Positions 37,607-48,321 of a stretch of DNA of 64,000 nucleotides are shown here, piece by piece. Each line of letters begins with the position of its first letter. The first letter of the stretch is position 1. The DNA lies in contig CACHLD010000001.1 in the NCBI GenBank assembly GCA_902580565.1, forward strand, positions 1 to 64,000, read 5' to 3'. The position numbers were made by a program, and so were the translations under genes. This stretch comes from an uncultured Pelagibacteraceae bacterium (GTDB lineage Bacteria > Pseudomonadota > Alphaproteobacteria > Pelagibacterales > Pelagibacteraceae). Below the pieces are notes generated by a model. That model searched no databases. It saw only the letters and a list, made by a program, of their open reading frames with translations, and was not told where the DNA came from.

Positions 37607-39675
37607 GCTACTGCCTGCTTAATTGACAATTTAACTTTTCCTCTGTCAAAACCAACCACTTTGACTGAAACTTCATCACCTTCCTTAACCACATCTCCAA
37701 CTTTAGCCACTCGTTTTGAAGCTAGTTCAGAAATATGCACTAAACCGTCTTGTTTACCCAAGAAATTTACAAAAGCACCAAATTCCATAATTTTAACAAC
37801 TTTACCTTTATATATCTTTCCCATTTCCGGTTTTGCTATTAAATTCTTAATAAATTCTAATGCTTTTTTTCTAGATTCTTCATCGGGAGCTGCTACTGTT
37901 ACTTCTCCAGTGTCTTTAACATCTACTTTTGCACCAGAAGTTTCAACGATTTCTCTTATTGTTGCACCTCCTTTACCTATAACAGTTGCAATATCTTTCT
38001 TGTCAACTTTTATAGTCTCCATTTTAGGAGTATGTTTTGAAAATTCTTTTCTAGATGACTTTAAAGCTTTATTCATTTCACCTAAAATATGTTCTCTACC
38101 AGCTTTAGCTTGATCTAAAGCTTTTTCCATAATTTCAAATGTGATACCTGTAATTTTGATATCCATTTGAAGAGATGTAATGCCATCTTTAGTTCCAGCA
38201 ACTTTAAAGTCCATATCTCCTAAATGATCTTCGTCGCCTAAAATATCTGATAATACAGAAAATTTATCTCCTTCTTTTATTAATCCCATCGCTATACCAG
38301 CAACAGGCTCTTTTATAGGCACACCTGCGTCCATTAAAGATAAGGAAGTTCCGCAAACTGTAGCCATTGAGGAAGATCCATTAGACTCAGTAATTTCTGA
38401 AACTACTCTTAACGTATAAGGAAAATTTTCTTTTAGTGGTAATGAGGAATTAATAGCTCTCCAGGCCAGTTTACCATGTCCGATTTCTCTTCGACCCGTT
38501 CCAATTCTACCACACTCTCCAACAGAAAAAGGAGGAAAATTATAGTGTAACATAAAACTTGATCTTTGCATTCCTTCAAGACTTTCTAATCTTTGCTCAT
38601 CATCAGTCATCCCTAAAGTAGTAACCACTAATGCTTGTGTTTCACCTCTGGTAAATAAGGCTGAACCATGTGTTCTTGGTAGCACTCCAACTTCACATTG
38701 GATTTTTCTTACATCAGCCAAACCTCTTCCATCTATTCTTTTTTTATCTTTTAATATTGCTGTTCTAACAATATCTTTTTCTAAAGATTTCAATTGTGAC
38801 ATAGCTTGATTTTCAGTCACTACTTCATCTTCAGCAAACATTTCTTTAACTTGAGACTCTATTTCTGAAATTGCAGTCGACCTTTTCTTTTTATCTATTT
38901 CCTTAAAAGCATTTCTAAGACCTTTTTCGAATTTTTCAGTAATCTTCTTTTTTACATCTGAATGATCTACTTCTTCAACTTCCCATTTTGGCTTACCAGC
39001 TTTTTTAACTAATTTTTCTATTGTTTCAATCACTGGAATAAAATTTTCATGACCAAACTTTACAGCGTCTAACATTATTTTTTCTGGAAGACCTGAGGTT
39101 TCAGACTCAACCATTAAGACCGCATCTTTTGTACCTGCCACTACCAAATCTAATTCAGACTCTTTTAGCTCCTCTATAGATGGGTTTAGCAAAAATTTTC
39201 CATCTTTGTATCCAACTCTGCTAGCTGCTATAGGGCCGTTAAAAGGAAGACCTGATATCGCTAAAGCAGCAGAAGAAGCAATTATTGATAAAATGTCTGG
39301 TTGATTTTCACCATCGTACGAAAGAACAGTTGGAAGTAATTGAACTTCATTTAAAAAACTTGAAGGAAATAAAGGTCTAATAGGTCTATCAATAAGTCTA
39401 GAAATTAAAGTTTCAGCTTCAGTAGGTCTTGCTTCTCTTTTAAAATAACCTCCTGGAATTTTTCCAGCTGCATAATATTTTTCTTGATAATTTACCGATA
39501 ATGGAAAATAATCTTGTCCGTCTTTTAATTTTTTTGCTCCAACCGCTGTAGCAATTACAACTGTTTCCCCGCAACTAGCTATGATTGCTCCATCAGCTTG
39601 CCTAGCAATTTTTCCAGTTTCTAAAGTTATTTTTTTCCCATTTATCTTAATTTCTTCTTTATGAATTTTAAACAT
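37603..39675 (-). CDS. pnp: Polyribonucleotide nucleotidyltransferase (PNPase)
   Basis: 690 residues: two RNase PH domains (about 1-220 and 310-540) with the linking helical domain, then KH ([22 protein letters not shown]) and S1 ([22 protein letters not shown] through LVHISELA). The catalytic second RNase PH copy has [11 protein letters not shown] and the [19 protein letters not shown] acidic site. It degrades RNA 3'-5' by phosphorolysis. Its ATG overlaps the rpsO stop by one base (TAATG), the usual rpsO-pnp coupling. It is the last gene of the nusA-infB-rbfA-rpsO-pnp operon. Confidence 0.97.
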   Translation of the reverse strand: MFKIHKEEIKINGKKITLETGKIARQADGAIIASCGETVVIATAVGAKKLKDGQDYFPLSVNYQEKYYAAGKIPGGYFKREARPTEAETLISRLIDRPIRPLFPSSFLNEVQLLPTVLSYDGENQPDILSIIASSAALAISGLPFNGPIAASRVGYKDGKFLLNPSIEELKESELDLVVAGTKDAVLMVESETSGLPEKIMLDAVKFGHENFIPVIETIEKLVKKAGKPKWEVEEVDHSDVKKKITEKFEKGLRNAFKEIDKKKRSTAISEIESQVKEMFAEDEVVTENQAMSQLKSLEKDIVRTAILKDKKRIDGRGLADVRKIQCEVGVLPRTHGSALFTRGETQALVVTTLGMTDDEQRLESLEGMQRSSFMLHYNFPPFSVGECGRIGTGRREIGHGKLAWRAINSSLPLKENFPYTLRVVSEITESNGSSSMATVCGTSLSLMDAGVPIKEPVAGIAMGLIKEGDKFSVLSDILGDEDHLGDMDFKVAGTKDGITSLQMDIKITGITFEIMEKALDQAKAGREHILGEMNKALKSSRKEFSKHTPKMETIKVDKKDIATVIGKGGATIREIVETSGAKVDVKDTGEVTVAAPDEESRKKALEFIKNLIAKPEMGKIYKGKVVKIMEFGAFVNFLGKQDGLVHISELASKRVAKVGDVVKEGDEVSVKVVGFDRGKVKLSIKQAVA

Positions 39676-39935
39676 TATTTCCTTAAATTTAATTGTTTTA
39701 TAACCTTTTGATATGAATCGACATTTTTCTTTTTGAGGTAAACTAAAAGTTTTTTTCTTTTGTTGACTGATTTTGTAAGCCCAAGGGTTGAATGTTTATC
39801 TTTTTTATACTTTTTAAAATGTTCTGAAAGTTTTGCTATCTTATCTGTTAATAGCCCTATCTGAACTTCTGTTGATCCAACATCCTTTCCGTGGGTAGCT
39901 AAATTCTTAATTGTATCTTTTTTTTTCTGTATCAT
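39675..39935 (-). CDS. rpsO: 30S ribosomal protein S15
   Basis: 86 residues, standard is ~89. [27 protein letters not shown], then [27 protein letters not shown], with the conserved GStEvQi and HSxxGLxxxVxxRkxLLxYL pattern. It binds 16S rRNA early in 30S assembly. It overlaps the rbfA end by 29 bp, unusually deep, and truB, which normally lies between rbfA and rpsO, is missing. Confidence 0.96.
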   Translation of the reverse strand: MIQKKKDTIKNLATHGKDVGSTEVQIGLLTDKIAKLSEHFKKYKKDKHSTLGLTKSVNKRKKLLVYLKKKNVDSYQKVIKQLNLRK

Positions 39936-40305
39936 TTACTTTTATTTCTTTAATAATCTTTTCAATCTTTTCAGCGTATTCGAATGAGTTATCTTCTACA
40001 AATGTGAGTTTAGGAAGAAACTTAATATCTAGCCTTTTAGATAAGGCTTTTCTAACAAGATGGGAGTATTCCGTCAAGGCTCTTACTGTTTCGCTCATAT
40101 CAACTCCTCCCAATGGTATTACATAAACTCTAGCTGTTTTTAGATCAGGAGTCATCCTAACTTCAGTAACTGTAATTAGTTTAGAGTTTATAGAAGGAAT
40201 TTTAGCCTCGTTTCTTATAAATAATTCTCCTAAATTTTGTTTGACTAGCTCTCCTACTCTTAACTGTCTTTGGCTGTAAGATCCTGAAGAATTATGGTTT
40301 TTCAT
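39907..40305 (-). CDS. rbfA: Ribosome-binding factor A
   Basis: 132 residues, KH-like fold. SQRQLRVGELVKQNLGELFI, then ITVTEVRMTPDLKTARVYVIPLGG (the RbfA signature VSxxDLxxAxVY) and the end FLPKLTFVEDNSFEYAEKIEKIIKEI. It acts in late 30S maturation of the 5' end of 16S rRNA. Its start overlaps the infB stop by one base (TAATG) and its end runs 29 bp into rpsO, so the three genes are translationally linked. Confidence 0.94.
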   Translation of the reverse strand: MKNHNSSGSYSQRQLRVGELVKQNLGELFIRNEAKIPSINSKLITVTEVRMTPDLKTARVYVIPLGGVDMSETVRALTEYSHLVRKALSKRLDIKFLPKLTFVEDNSFEYAEKIEKIIKEIKVNDTEKKRYN

Positions 40306-42488
40306 TATATTGACCTCTGAATTTCTTCAGCTAAATAAGACTCTATTACGTCTTTCTCCTTGAAATCTATAAAATCTTTTATACTGATTCCGCACTCTAG
40401 TCCTGTACTAACTTCTTTAACTTGGTTTTTTTCTCTATAAATACTTTGTATCTCTCCGTTGTAAACAACTACTCCATCTCTTATAACTCTCACTTTAGAT
40501 TTGCTTTTAATTTCTCCATTAATAACTTTCGATCCAGCTATTTTACCAGCATTAGATACTTTAAAAATTTTCTGAATTTCGGCTGAACCTAAGATTTTTT
40601 CTTTTATATCGGGCTCTAAAAGACCTGATAAACATTTTTCTACATGTTCTATCGCTTCATAAATAATATTGAAATATCTAATATCAATTTTTTCTTCCTC
40701 CGCTAACTTTTTTGCCTCTCGACTCGGTTTTACATTAAAGCCGATTAAAATTGCTTTAGATGCTTTTGCTAAACTAACATCTGTTTCGTTTATCATTCCA
40801 ATATCTGATAAAATTATATTCGCTTTAACTTCATTATGCTCAATTTTATTAATAGCCATTTTTAGAGCTTCGCTAGATCCTTGAACATCTGATTTAATAA
40901 CAATATTTAATTCATCTTTCTCTTTTACTTTTTCAAAAAGTGTAGTTTTATCTTTAACTAAAACTTTGTTTTTAGTTAAATCATTCTTTTTATATTCAGC
41001 CATTTCTTTAGCTTCATTTTCATCTTTGGTAACCAAAAATTCTGCTCCAGCGTATGCAGAGCTATTCATTCCAAGAATTTCAACTGGCATCGCAGGAAGA
41101 GCTTCTTCGATATTTTTTCCTTCATAATTAATCATTGCTCTTATTTTTCCCCAAGTATCTCCACAAATAAAATAATCTCCCTTTTTAAGTTTTCCATTGG
41201 TTATTAAGATTGTTGAAACCGGACCCTTACCTTTGTCAATTTTTGACTCAATAACTACTCCTTTTGCTTGACCAGAGAATGAAGCTTTTAAGTCTAAAAT
41301 TTCTGATTGTAGTAAGATATTTTCTTTAAGTTTATCTAAATTTATTTTCTTTAGTGCTGATACCTCTACAAATAATGTATCTCCACTTAAATCTTCAGCT
41401 ATCAATTCAAATTGCATCATTTCATTTTTAATCTTACTGATATTCTTGTCTGGCAAGTCACATTTGTTTATAGCAACAATAATTGGAACTTTTGCAGCTT
41501 TTGCATGGTTAATTGCTTCAACAGTTTGTGGTTTTATCCCATCATCTGCAGCAACTACAAGTACAACGACATCTGTAATTTTTGATCCACGTGCACGCAT
41601 TTCTGTGAAAGCTGCGTGGCCAGGTGTATCAATAAAGGTTATGACTTTTTTATCTTCAGTAGTTACTTGGTAAGCACCTATGTGTTGGGTTATACCTCCA
41701 TGTTCGCCTGAAACAATATTTGAGTTTCTTAAAGCGTCTAATAAAGAAGTTTTTCCATGATCAACGTGACCCATTATCGTAACAACGGGGGGTCTCAATT
41801 GAACATCTCCTTCTAATTTTTCTTTAATCTTACTTTTTTCAAGTTTTGGTTGGTCTTCTAATATTGGTTTGTGACCAAATTCTTTTACAATGTACTCTGC
41901 TGTATCTTTATCAATATTATGGTTTATTGTTGCGATTACTTTCATATTAAATAAAAACTTTATTATATCGCTAGATTTTTCAGCCATTCGGTTTGATAAT
42001 TCTTGAATAGTAATTTGTTCTGGTATTTTTACGTCTCGTATTACTTTTTTAAATTCTTTTTTTTCTTCATTATCTGGTTTGTTTTTTTTTTCCTTAAGCC
42101 TTGCCCTTTTAACAGATGCCAAACTTCGTTGTTTTATCTCTATTTCTTCGACATTAAGAGCTCTAGAGACCGTAAGTTTAAAATCTCTTTTGTCTATTGA
42201 ACTTTTTAGTTTAAGCTTGCTTTTTCCTGTTGGTTTATTGTCTTTTTTTATAAAATCTTTTGTTGCTTGTTGTTCAATAAATTTTCTTGCAAAAATCTTT
42301 TTTTTAAATTCCGGACTTTTTGCCTGATTGATAAACTGACCAGATTTATTTGGAATTTTATTTCCTTTAAAAGGTTTTTTTTTCTCCACTGAAAAGGATT
42401 TTTTACCGCTAGTTTCTATATCTTTTGTATTAATCTTCTTTTTTAAACTTGAAGAAATAGTAAGTGTTTTTTTTTTATCCTTTTCCAT
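40305..42488 (-). CDS. infB: Translation initiation factor IF-2
   Basis: 727 residues from ATG 42488 (an in-frame ATG at 42506 overlaps nusA by 14 bp). A Lys-rich, low-complexity N-terminal part of about 220 residues precedes the GTPase: G1 GHVDHGKTSLLDAL, G3 DTPGHAAF, G4 NKCDLP; then domains II-IV with GECGI-like GLECGISIKDF near the end. It brings fMet-tRNA to the 30S subunit and drives subunit joining. It is shorter than E. coli IF-2 (890) because the N-terminal part is reduced. The ylxR gene often found between nusA and infB is absent. Confidence 0.95.
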   Translation of the reverse strand: MEKDKKKTLTISSSLKKKINTKDIETSGKKSFSVEKKKPFKGNKIPNKSGQFINQAKSPEFKKKIFARKFIEQQATKDFIKKDNKPTGKSKLKLKSSIDKRDFKLTVSRALNVEEIEIKQRSLASVKRARLKEKKNKPDNEEKKEFKKVIRDVKIPEQITIQELSNRMAEKSSDIIKFLFNMKVIATINHNIDKDTAEYIVKEFGHKPILEDQPKLEKSKIKEKLEGDVQLRPPVVTIMGHVDHGKTSLLDALRNSNIVSGEHGGITQHIGAYQVTTEDKKVITFIDTPGHAAFTEMRARGSKITDVVVLVVAADDGIKPQTVEAINHAKAAKVPIIVAINKCDLPDKNISKIKNEMMQFELIAEDLSGDTLFVEVSALKKINLDKLKENILLQSEILDLKASFSGQAKGVVIESKIDKGKGPVSTILITNGKLKKGDYFICGDTWGKIRAMINYEGKNIEEALPAMPVEILGMNSSAYAGAEFLVTKDENEAKEMAEYKKNDLTKNKVLVKDKTTLFEKVKEKDELNIVIKSDVQGSSEALKMAINKIEHNEVKANIILSDIGMINETDVSLAKASKAILIGFNVKPSREAKKLAEEEKIDIRYFNIIYEAIEHVEKCLSGLLEPDIKEKILGSAEIQKIFKVSNAGKIAGSKVINGEIKSKSKVRVIRDGVVVYNGEIQSIYREKNQVKEVSTGLECGISIKDFIDFKEKDVIESYLAEEIQRSI

Positions 42489-42492
42489 AACA

Positions 42493-44043
42493 TTATTTGT
42501 ATGCAATCTCTCTAGCTGACATAATTAATTGATCAGCTTCTTTTCTTGAAAGAGAAAATTCTTCTAAATACCCATCTATTCTTATTTTTTTTCCTTTAAT
42601 CTCATCAAAACCTCCAATCAACTCATCAGATGATAAGTCGGCAAAATCACTTAATTTCTTAATATTTTTTTGTCCTAAGATTACAAGCATTCCTTGGGTC
42701 ATTCCTTTTAAATTAATTAAAGACTCTTCAACTCCTAACTCTTTTAATTTTTCCGCAACAGCTTCTTTTTCTTTAACTAAAGTTTCCTTAGATCTGTTGA
42801 TCAATTCTTTTGCAGTTTCTTCATCAATTGCATCTATTTTTGAAATATTTTCTGGTGTAGATTGGGCTATATCCTCTATACCTTGAAATCCTTCAGAAAC
42901 CAAAAGTTGACCTAATGTTTCGTCTACTTCTAGATTTTTTATTAATGTGTCCGTTCTTTCTTTAAATTCTGCCTGTCTTCTTTCGGAGTCCTCTTTATCT
43001 GTTAAAATATCAATTTCATAGTTTGTTAATTTAGAGGCCAGCCTAACATTTTGCCCTCTACGACCAATAGCCTTACTTAAATTTTCTTCAGTTAATATTA
43101 TATCTATTCTTTTGTTTTCTTGATCAATTAATACCTTTTGAATTTCAGCTGGTGAAAGAGATTCTGAAATCAAAGTTGGAAGATCTTCTGTCCATTTTAT
43201 GATATCAATTTTTTCTCCATGTAACTCATTTACAATTGTCTGAACTCTACTACCTCTCATTCCAACGCATGCTCCAACCGGGTCTATTGAAGTATCTTGA
43301 GAATGTACGCATATTTTAGCTCTACTTCCAGGATCTCGAGCGACTGATTTTATTTCTATTGTTCCCTCATAAATTTCGGGCACTTCTTGAAAAAACAATT
43401 TTGCTAGAAATTGTGGATGTGCTCTAGACAAGAAGATTTGATGACCTTTAATTTCTTTTTTAACCTCATAACAATATGCCTTAATTCTGTCACCAGTTTT
43501 AAGAATTTCTCTTGGTATCAACTCATCTTTTTTTATTACACCTTCAGCCCTACCAAGATCTATTATTACATTTCCATATTCAAGACGTTTTATAATTCCA
43601 CTTAAAATTTGACCTTGTTTGTCTATAAAATCATCAAATTGTCTATTTTTTTCTGCTTCTCGTACTCTACTGCTTATTACTTGTTTAGCACTTTGAGCTG
43701 CAATTCTTCCAAAATCTACTTGGGGTAATTCTTCGTAAATTTTTTCTCCCACTTTTAAATTTTCTTCTTTGGGATTTATTTTTTTTGCTTCTTGTAAAGT
43801 AATTTCCCTAGCTGGATCTTCAACTTTTTCTACAATATCCAAAACTTTTTGAATTTTTATATTACCACTTTCTCTATCAATAATAACTTCAATATTATTA
43901 TCGTTTCCGAATTTTGTTAAAGCAGCTTTTTGAATAGCACTTTCCATCGAACCAATGACAAGTTCTTTGTCGATTGATTTTTCATTAGCAACTGCATCTA
44001 CTATTCTTAAAAGTTCTAATTTGTCTAATCCTCTATTTAACAT
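42493..44043 (-). CDS. nusA: Transcription termination/antitermination protein NusA
   Basis: 516 residues: N-terminal RNAP-binding domain (about 1-125), S1 (GIIKRLEYGNVIIDLG), KH1 with DPVGACVGMRGSRVQTIVNEL, KH2 with AIGRRGQNVRLASKL, then two acidic C-terminal repeats containing helix-hairpin-helix-like segments (VSEGFQGIEDIAQ, LGVEESLINLKG). It modulates RNA polymerase pausing and termination. The SD AGGAGA is 8 bases before the ATG and directly follows the U-tract of an intrinsic hairpin (44057-44083), which suggests control by attenuation. rimP, the usual upstream gene, is absent; metK takes its place. Confidence 0.96.
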   Translation of the reverse strand: MLNRGLDKLELLRIVDAVANEKSIDKELVIGSMESAIQKAALTKFGNDNNIEVIIDRESGNIKIQKVLDIVEKVEDPAREITLQEAKKINPKEENLKVGEKIYEELPQVDFGRIAAQSAKQVISSRVREAEKNRQFDDFIDKQGQILSGIIKRLEYGNVIIDLGRAEGVIKKDELIPREILKTGDRIKAYCYEVKKEIKGHQIFLSRAHPQFLAKLFFQEVPEIYEGTIEIKSVARDPGSRAKICVHSQDTSIDPVGACVGMRGSRVQTIVNELHGEKIDIIKWTEDLPTLISESLSPAEIQKVLIDQENKRIDIILTEENLSKAIGRRGQNVRLASKLTNYEIDILTDKEDSERRQAEFKERTDTLIKNLEVDETLGQLLVSEGFQGIEDIAQSTPENISKIDAIDEETAKELINRSKETLVKEKEAVAEKLKELGVEESLINLKGMTQGMLVILGQKNIKKLSDFADLSSDELIGGFDEIKGKKIRIDGYLEEFSLSRKEADQLIMSAREIAYK

Positions 44044-44056
44044 CTTTGTCTCTCCT

Positions 44057-44083
44057 AAAAAAAAATGGGCTAGTGCCCATTTT
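44057..44083 (-). terminator. Intrinsic terminator abutting the nusA ribosome-binding site
   Basis: On the minus strand AAAATGGGC, loop ACTA, GCCCATTTT make a perfect 9-bp stem, continued by a total run of nine T ending at 44057. The SD AGGAGA begins two bases further, and the nusA ATG is at 44043. It is the strongest intrinsic terminator I see in the window. It would end metK transcripts; any message that includes nusA and its SD from an upstream promoter must read through it. Confidence 0.78.
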
Positions 44084-44136
44084 GATAATCTCCAGTTCTA
44101 GAATTTATTTAATTGAAAAATAAGGTTTTTTCAAGA

Positions 44137-45300
44137 TTACAATTTAAATAATTCTGCTTTATCTGTTTTTTCCCAAGTAAATTCACCTTTATTTGTAGGT
44201 TTTCTTCCAAAATGTCCGTAGGAAGAAGTTATCTCATAAATTGCATTGTTCATTTTTAGCATTTCTCTAATGCCTCTTGGAGATAAATCAAAATTCTCAT
44301 CGATTATCTTTTTGACACTATTTACTTTGTCTTCATCTCCTTCTGCAAGTTTAATAAAAATAGAGAGAGGTTTAGATACCCCTATAGCATAGGCTAATTG
44401 TATCAAACATTTTTCTGATACACCTGCAGAGACAATATTTTTAGCAAGATATCTTGCTACGTAAGCAGCAGATCTATCTACTTTAGTTGGATCTTTTCCA
44501 GAAAAAGCTCCTCCTCCATGTGGCGCAGCTCCTCCGTAAGTATCTACAATTATTTTTCTACCGGTTAAGCCAGTATCCCCATCAGGTCCTCCAATTATAA
44601 ATTGACCTGTTGGATTAATGTAAATTTCTTTCGGGTCTAAATCTTTAACAAATTCTTCTGGTATAGACTTTCTTATATAAGGTATTACTAAATCTTTTAC
44701 TTTTTCTTGATTTAAATCTTTTGAATGTTGAGTAGATATAACAACAGAAGTTACTTTAACTGGTTTATTATTTTCATAAAGCATAGATACTTGGCTTTTA
44801 GAATCTGGCTCGATACCTAGTAAAGATTTTTTTTTTCTATCTTCCGCCATTAGTCTTAAAATCTTATGAGAAAAAAAAATTGGTGCAGGCATTAAGTCAT
44901 CTGTCTCATTACAAGCATAACCAAACATAATACCTTGATCTCCGGCTCCTTCATCTTTATTATTTTTGGAGTCTACTCCCATTGCAATATCAGCAGACTG
45001 TTCATGTAAGAATGTTTCAATAGAGGCAGTTTTCCAACTAAACCCCTTTTGATCATAACCAATATCTTTTATACATTCTCTAACTTTGCTAATTATTTCA
45101 TCTTTTTCAATTTTTGGACCTCTGATTTCTCCAGCTAGAACTACTTTGTTTGTTGTTGTGAGAGTTTCACAAGCTACTCGAGAAAAAGGATCCTTAGACA
45201 AATATGAGTCTACAACCATGTCTGAAATTCTGTCACAAACTTTATCTGGATGACCTTCAGAAACTGACTCGCTAGTAAATAAAAACTTATTTTTTTGCAT
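44137..45300 (-). CDS. metK: S-adenosylmethionine synthetase
   Basis: 387 residues. [20 protein letters not shown] at the start, [50 protein letters not shown], and a C-terminal [16 protein letters not shown]; all metal, ATP and methionine-binding segments are kept. It makes SAM from Met and ATP. It overlaps lnt by 14 bp in the run fur-miaB-phoH-ybeY-lnt-metK. In related genomes trmB and rimP lie between metK and nusA; both are missing here. Confidence 0.97.
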   Translation of the reverse strand: MQKNKFLFTSESVSEGHPDKVCDRISDMVVDSYLSKDPFSRVACETLTTTNKVVLAGEIRGPKIEKDEIISKVRECIKDIGYDQKGFSWKTASIETFLHEQSADIAMGVDSKNNKDEGAGDQGIMFGYACNETDDLMPAPIFFSHKILRLMAEDRKKKSLLGIEPDSKSQVSMLYENNKPVKVTSVVISTQHSKDLNQEKVKDLVIPYIRKSIPEEFVKDLDPKEIYINPTGQFIIGGPDGDTGLTGRKIIVDTYGGAAPHGGGAFSGKDPTKVDRSAAYVARYLAKNIVSAGVSEKCLIQLAYAIGVSKPLSIFIKLAEGDEDKVNSVKKIIDENFDLSPRGIREMLKMNNAIYEITSSYGHFGRKPTNKGEFTWEKTDKAELFKL

Positions 45301-46861
45301 TATTTTTTTCTTTAAAAATTAAAAAGATTATTAAATATGTAAATAAAAGGAGAAAAAATATCAAATCATTTTTATTTCTAAATTCTGAATTAATTAAGGG
45401 GATATACATTTCTATACTTCCCTCTTCGTTAATATTTAATTGTTTGATAATTTCACCTTTATTGTTAATTATTGAGGTAAAACCTTTATTCGCAGATCTT
45501 ATCAAAAATGTATCACTTTCAATCGATCTAAAAATTGCTTTAGCAAAGTGTTGGTGAGGACCAATTGTATTACCAAACCACGCATCCTCAGATATATTAA
45601 TTACTAAATTAGTTTTTTTATCAGCTTTTTGAACTAGTTCCGTAAAAATAATTTCATAACAAATCATAGGTAATATATTTAAATTGTTAATAACCAAATT
45701 TTTTTGACTGACGCCTTTAGAAAACGAGCCATGCCCTTGAGTAATTTTTTTAAGACCTATTTTACTTAAAAATGTTTCAAACGGTAAAAACTCCCCAAAA
45801 GGCACTAGTTTTATTTTATTATATTGTGTTAATACATTTAATTTATGATCTACCAACACCAGGCTGTTATAATATTTGCTTTCTTCTTCCTTTAAAGTAT
45901 TTACTCCGAATAAAATATAATGATTTTTGTTAAAGTTTTTTTCAATTAAGTGACTAAACTGTGAAATTTCTTTGAAAGTATAACCTGCAAAAACACCTTC
46001 AGGCCAAACAAATAGAGTGTTTTTTTGAGGATCTGGCTCACTGAACTTAATTAGTTTTTTTAGTTTTTTTTCAATTTGTAAAATTGAAGTATTGTATTCT
46101 AGTTTAAAGTTTGGAGATACAACCTTTGTATAAATTTTATCATCTTTTTTTAAATAATTGATTATAGCTTTATTAGTATTAATCTTAAATGTACCAAAAA
46201 GATAAAATAAAAAGAAAATCAAAATTGAAAAGCTCAAAATTAAAAATTTTTTAAATTCTTTAATTCTAAAAAAGAACACTGCTGGTATTGTAAAAATAGT
46301 GATTACAATAAGGTTGAAAGAATATAAGCCTATTAAATTCAAAATTTGTAAAAATTCAGTAAACCAGGACCAACTATAACTCCACAGGTTCCAAGGAAAA
46401 CCAGTTAAGATTTTCCCTCTAATAAAATCAGAGAAAGCAATTGAGCTTGAAAATAATAATAGTGAAGAAAAATTATAATTTAAAAACTGTCCAATAATAA
46501 AAACAGTCAAGCCAGTAAAAAGTCCTAAAAAGAGCGGAATAAAAAAAATAGCAAAAGGGATTAAAATTTTAAAATTAACATCAAATGTTAAAGAATGCGC
46601 TATCCAGAATATACCGCTTAAATAATAACCAAAACCAAATATAAATCCTAATAAAAACAAATTTCTTCGAAATGGCTTTTTTCTATAAGTGCTCTTAGAC
46701 CTTTTGTTTACATAAACTATTAATAAAAAAAATATTGGTAGTATAAAAAAATTTAAAAATGATAAATTAAATGGTTGAAAAGAAAATACAGTCAATACAC
46801 CTAAACAAAAAGGGATTAAATATAGAACTAGCAGTCTATTGTTGAGAATTTTTTCAATCAT
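45287..46861 (-). CDS. lnt: Apolipoprotein N-acyltransferase
   Basis: 524 residues. Six or more membrane helices (about residues 10-230), then a periplasmic nitrilase-like domain with the Glu-Lys-Cys triad: [22 protein letters not shown] and MICYEIIF; a final membrane helix near residue 500. It adds the third acyl chain to lipoproteins in the inner membrane, relevant to the lipoproteins encoded at 1916-2515 and 58433-59011. It overlaps ybeY by 4 bp and metK by 14 bp. Confidence 0.95.
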   Translation of the reverse strand: MIEKILNNRLLVLYLIPFCLGVLTVFSFQPFNLSFLNFFILPIFFLLIVYVNKRSKSTYRKKPFRRNLFLLGFIFGFGYYLSGIFWIAHSLTFDVNFKILIPFAIFFIPLFLGLFTGLTVFIIGQFLNYNFSSLLLFSSSIAFSDFIRGKILTGFPWNLWSYSWSWFTEFLQILNLIGLYSFNLIVITIFTIPAVFFFRIKEFKKFLILSFSILIFFLFYLFGTFKINTNKAIINYLKKDDKIYTKVVSPNFKLEYNTSILQIEKKLKKLIKFSEPDPQKNTLFVWPEGVFAGYTFKEISQFSHLIEKNFNKNHYILFGVNTLKEEESKYYNSLVLVDHKLNVLTQYNKIKLVPFGEFLPFETFLSKIGLKKITQGHGSFSKGVSQKNLVINNLNILPMICYEIIFTELVQKADKKTNLVINISEDAWFGNTIGPHQHFAKAIFRSIESDTFLIRSANKGFTSIINNKGEIIKQLNINEEGSIEMYIPLINSEFRNKNDLIFFLLLFTYLIIFLIFKEKNNAKK

Positions 46862-47325
46862 TCATTTATATACTGAAAATATTTTTTTTCTATTCTTCTC
46901 ATAGCTCTAAAATCTTTATTAAGTTTATGTTTATAACCGAATAAATGTAATAAACCATGTATCCAGAGATAATCAAAATTTTTTTTAAACTGAGTTTTAT
47001 TATTCTTATTCTTTATTTTTTTTAGATTAATTATAATATCTCCTAAATAGATATCTTTTTCTTTCTTTATAAGTTGAGCTAATTTTTTTTTTGAATAAAA
47101 TGGAAAAGACAACACATCAGTTGACTTATTTTTATTTCTAAATTTGCTATTAAGTTTTTTTATTTCTGATGGTCCAGATAAAAGAAGAGAGCATATAAGA
47201 ACTTTTTTTTTAAAAAGTTTGTCTTTTTTATTTATACGACTTATTTTTCTATCAATATAGGCATTTGGATTTTTGATGTAATAATTCCAATGAATGTTAT
47301 TCAAAAGAACATTAACTTTTATCAT
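46858..47325 (-). CDS. ybeY: Endoribonuclease YbeY
   Basis: 155 residues. The zinc site HGLLHLFGYKH follows the family pattern H-G-x-L-H-x-x-G-Y-x-H with all three His. The residue before the last His, normally Asp, is Lys here. The earlier NKSTDVLSFPF block is the other signature. YbeY is a metal-dependent RNase for 16S rRNA 3'-end maturation and ribosome quality control. The adjacent phoH/ybeZ gene (14-bp overlap) and miaB are its usual neighbours. Confidence 0.92.
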   Translation of the reverse strand: MIKVNVLLNNIHWNYYIKNPNAYIDRKISRINKKDKLFKKKVLICSLLLSGPSEIKKLNSKFRNKNKSTDVLSFPFYSKKKLAQLIKKEKDIYLGDIIINLKKIKNKNNKTQFKKNFDYLWIHGLLHLFGYKHKLNKDFRAMRRIEKKYFQYINE

Positions 47326-48316
47326 CAGTGCTTTTATTTTGATAAGCCTGGATAATTTTAGAAACTAAAGGATGTCTTACAACATCTCTATGGTCAAATT
47401 CAATAATTTTTAATTCCTGAAGATCTTTTAATATTTTTTTTGATTTTGTTAGTCCAGACTGTGATTTATTTATTAAATCAATTTGAGATGGGTCCCCGTT
47501 AACGACTAATTTTGAATTTTCACCTATACGAGTTAAAAACATTTTAATTTGAGTTTCAGTTGCATTTTGGGCTTCGTCCAATATTGCAAAACAATTTTTT
47601 AATGTTCTACCTCTCATGAATGCTAAAGGAGCTATTTCAATTTCTCCAGACTCTATTTTCTTATCTATTTTGTCAGCTCCAAAAAGTTCGTATAATGCAT
47701 CATATAAAGGTCTTAAATAAGGATCTACTTTTTCTTTCATGTCTCCCGGTAAAAAACCTAATTTTTCTCCTGCCTCAACTGCTGGCCTGGATAAAATTAC
47801 TCTATCTATTTTTTTTTCCATTAACAAAGTCACTGCTACAGAGACTGCTAAAAAACTTTTTCCTGTTCCAGCAGGTCCTAAAGACATAATAATATCATTT
47901 TCTTTTAATGCTTTGATGTAATCTGATTGTTTTTCTGACCTAGCTATAACTGATTTTCTAGGGGTTTTTATTACTTGTTTAAATGACTTTACATTAGACA
48001 TTTCGTGTTTCTCGTCTTTTTTAATAGATAGCATTATATCATTCTTTTCAATTGTGTTTGTAAGAATATATTTATCAACTAGAAATTTAATAGCTACAGA
48101 AAAAACCCTTAAGTTTTCTTCCTTGCCTTTACATGTTATCGAATTTCCTCTAAAAAAAATATTTGTTTTAGTTAATTTTTCTAGTTCTTTAAGATTTTTA
48201 TCAAATTCTCCTGCAATGGAGATTAGCATCTCATTGTCGTTTATTTGAATATTGATAGTTTTTGCATCTATTTTCTTAATTATTAGAATCCTATCTAATT
48301 TTGAAATTTCTGACAT
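47312..48316 (-). CDS. ybeZ: PhoH-like ATPase (YbeZ)
   Basis: 334 residues. An N-terminal KH-like part (about 20-110) is followed by the PhoH ATPase: Walker A SLGPAGTGKSFLAVSVA, VILSRPAVEAGEKLGFLPGDM, Walker B CFAILDEAQNATETQIKMFLTRIG and VVNGDPSQIDL. It is thought to work with YbeY in RNA metabolism. Genes run miaB, 5 bp gap, ybeZ, overlap, ybeY. Confidence 0.94.
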   Translation of the reverse strand: MSEISKLDRILIIKKIDAKTINIQINDNEMLISIAGEFDKNLKELEKLTKTNIFFRGNSITCKGKEENLRVFSVAIKFLVDKYILTNTIEKNDIMLSIKKDEKHEMSNVKSFKQVIKTPRKSVIARSEKQSDYIKALKENDIIMSLGPAGTGKSFLAVSVAVTLLMEKKIDRVILSRPAVEAGEKLGFLPGDMKEKVDPYLRPLYDALYELFGADKIDKKIESGEIEIAPLAFMRGRTLKNCFAILDEAQNATETQIKMFLTRIGENSKLVVNGDPSQIDLINKSQSGLTKSKKILKDLQELKIIEFDHRDVVRHPLVSKIIQAYQNKSTDDKS

Positions 48317-48321
48317 GTTTG

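Noticed and set aside
37661-38113. 150-codon open frame opposite pnp, and others opposite infB and nusA
   Set aside because: They are antisense to strongly conserved protein domains and show no family features of their own.
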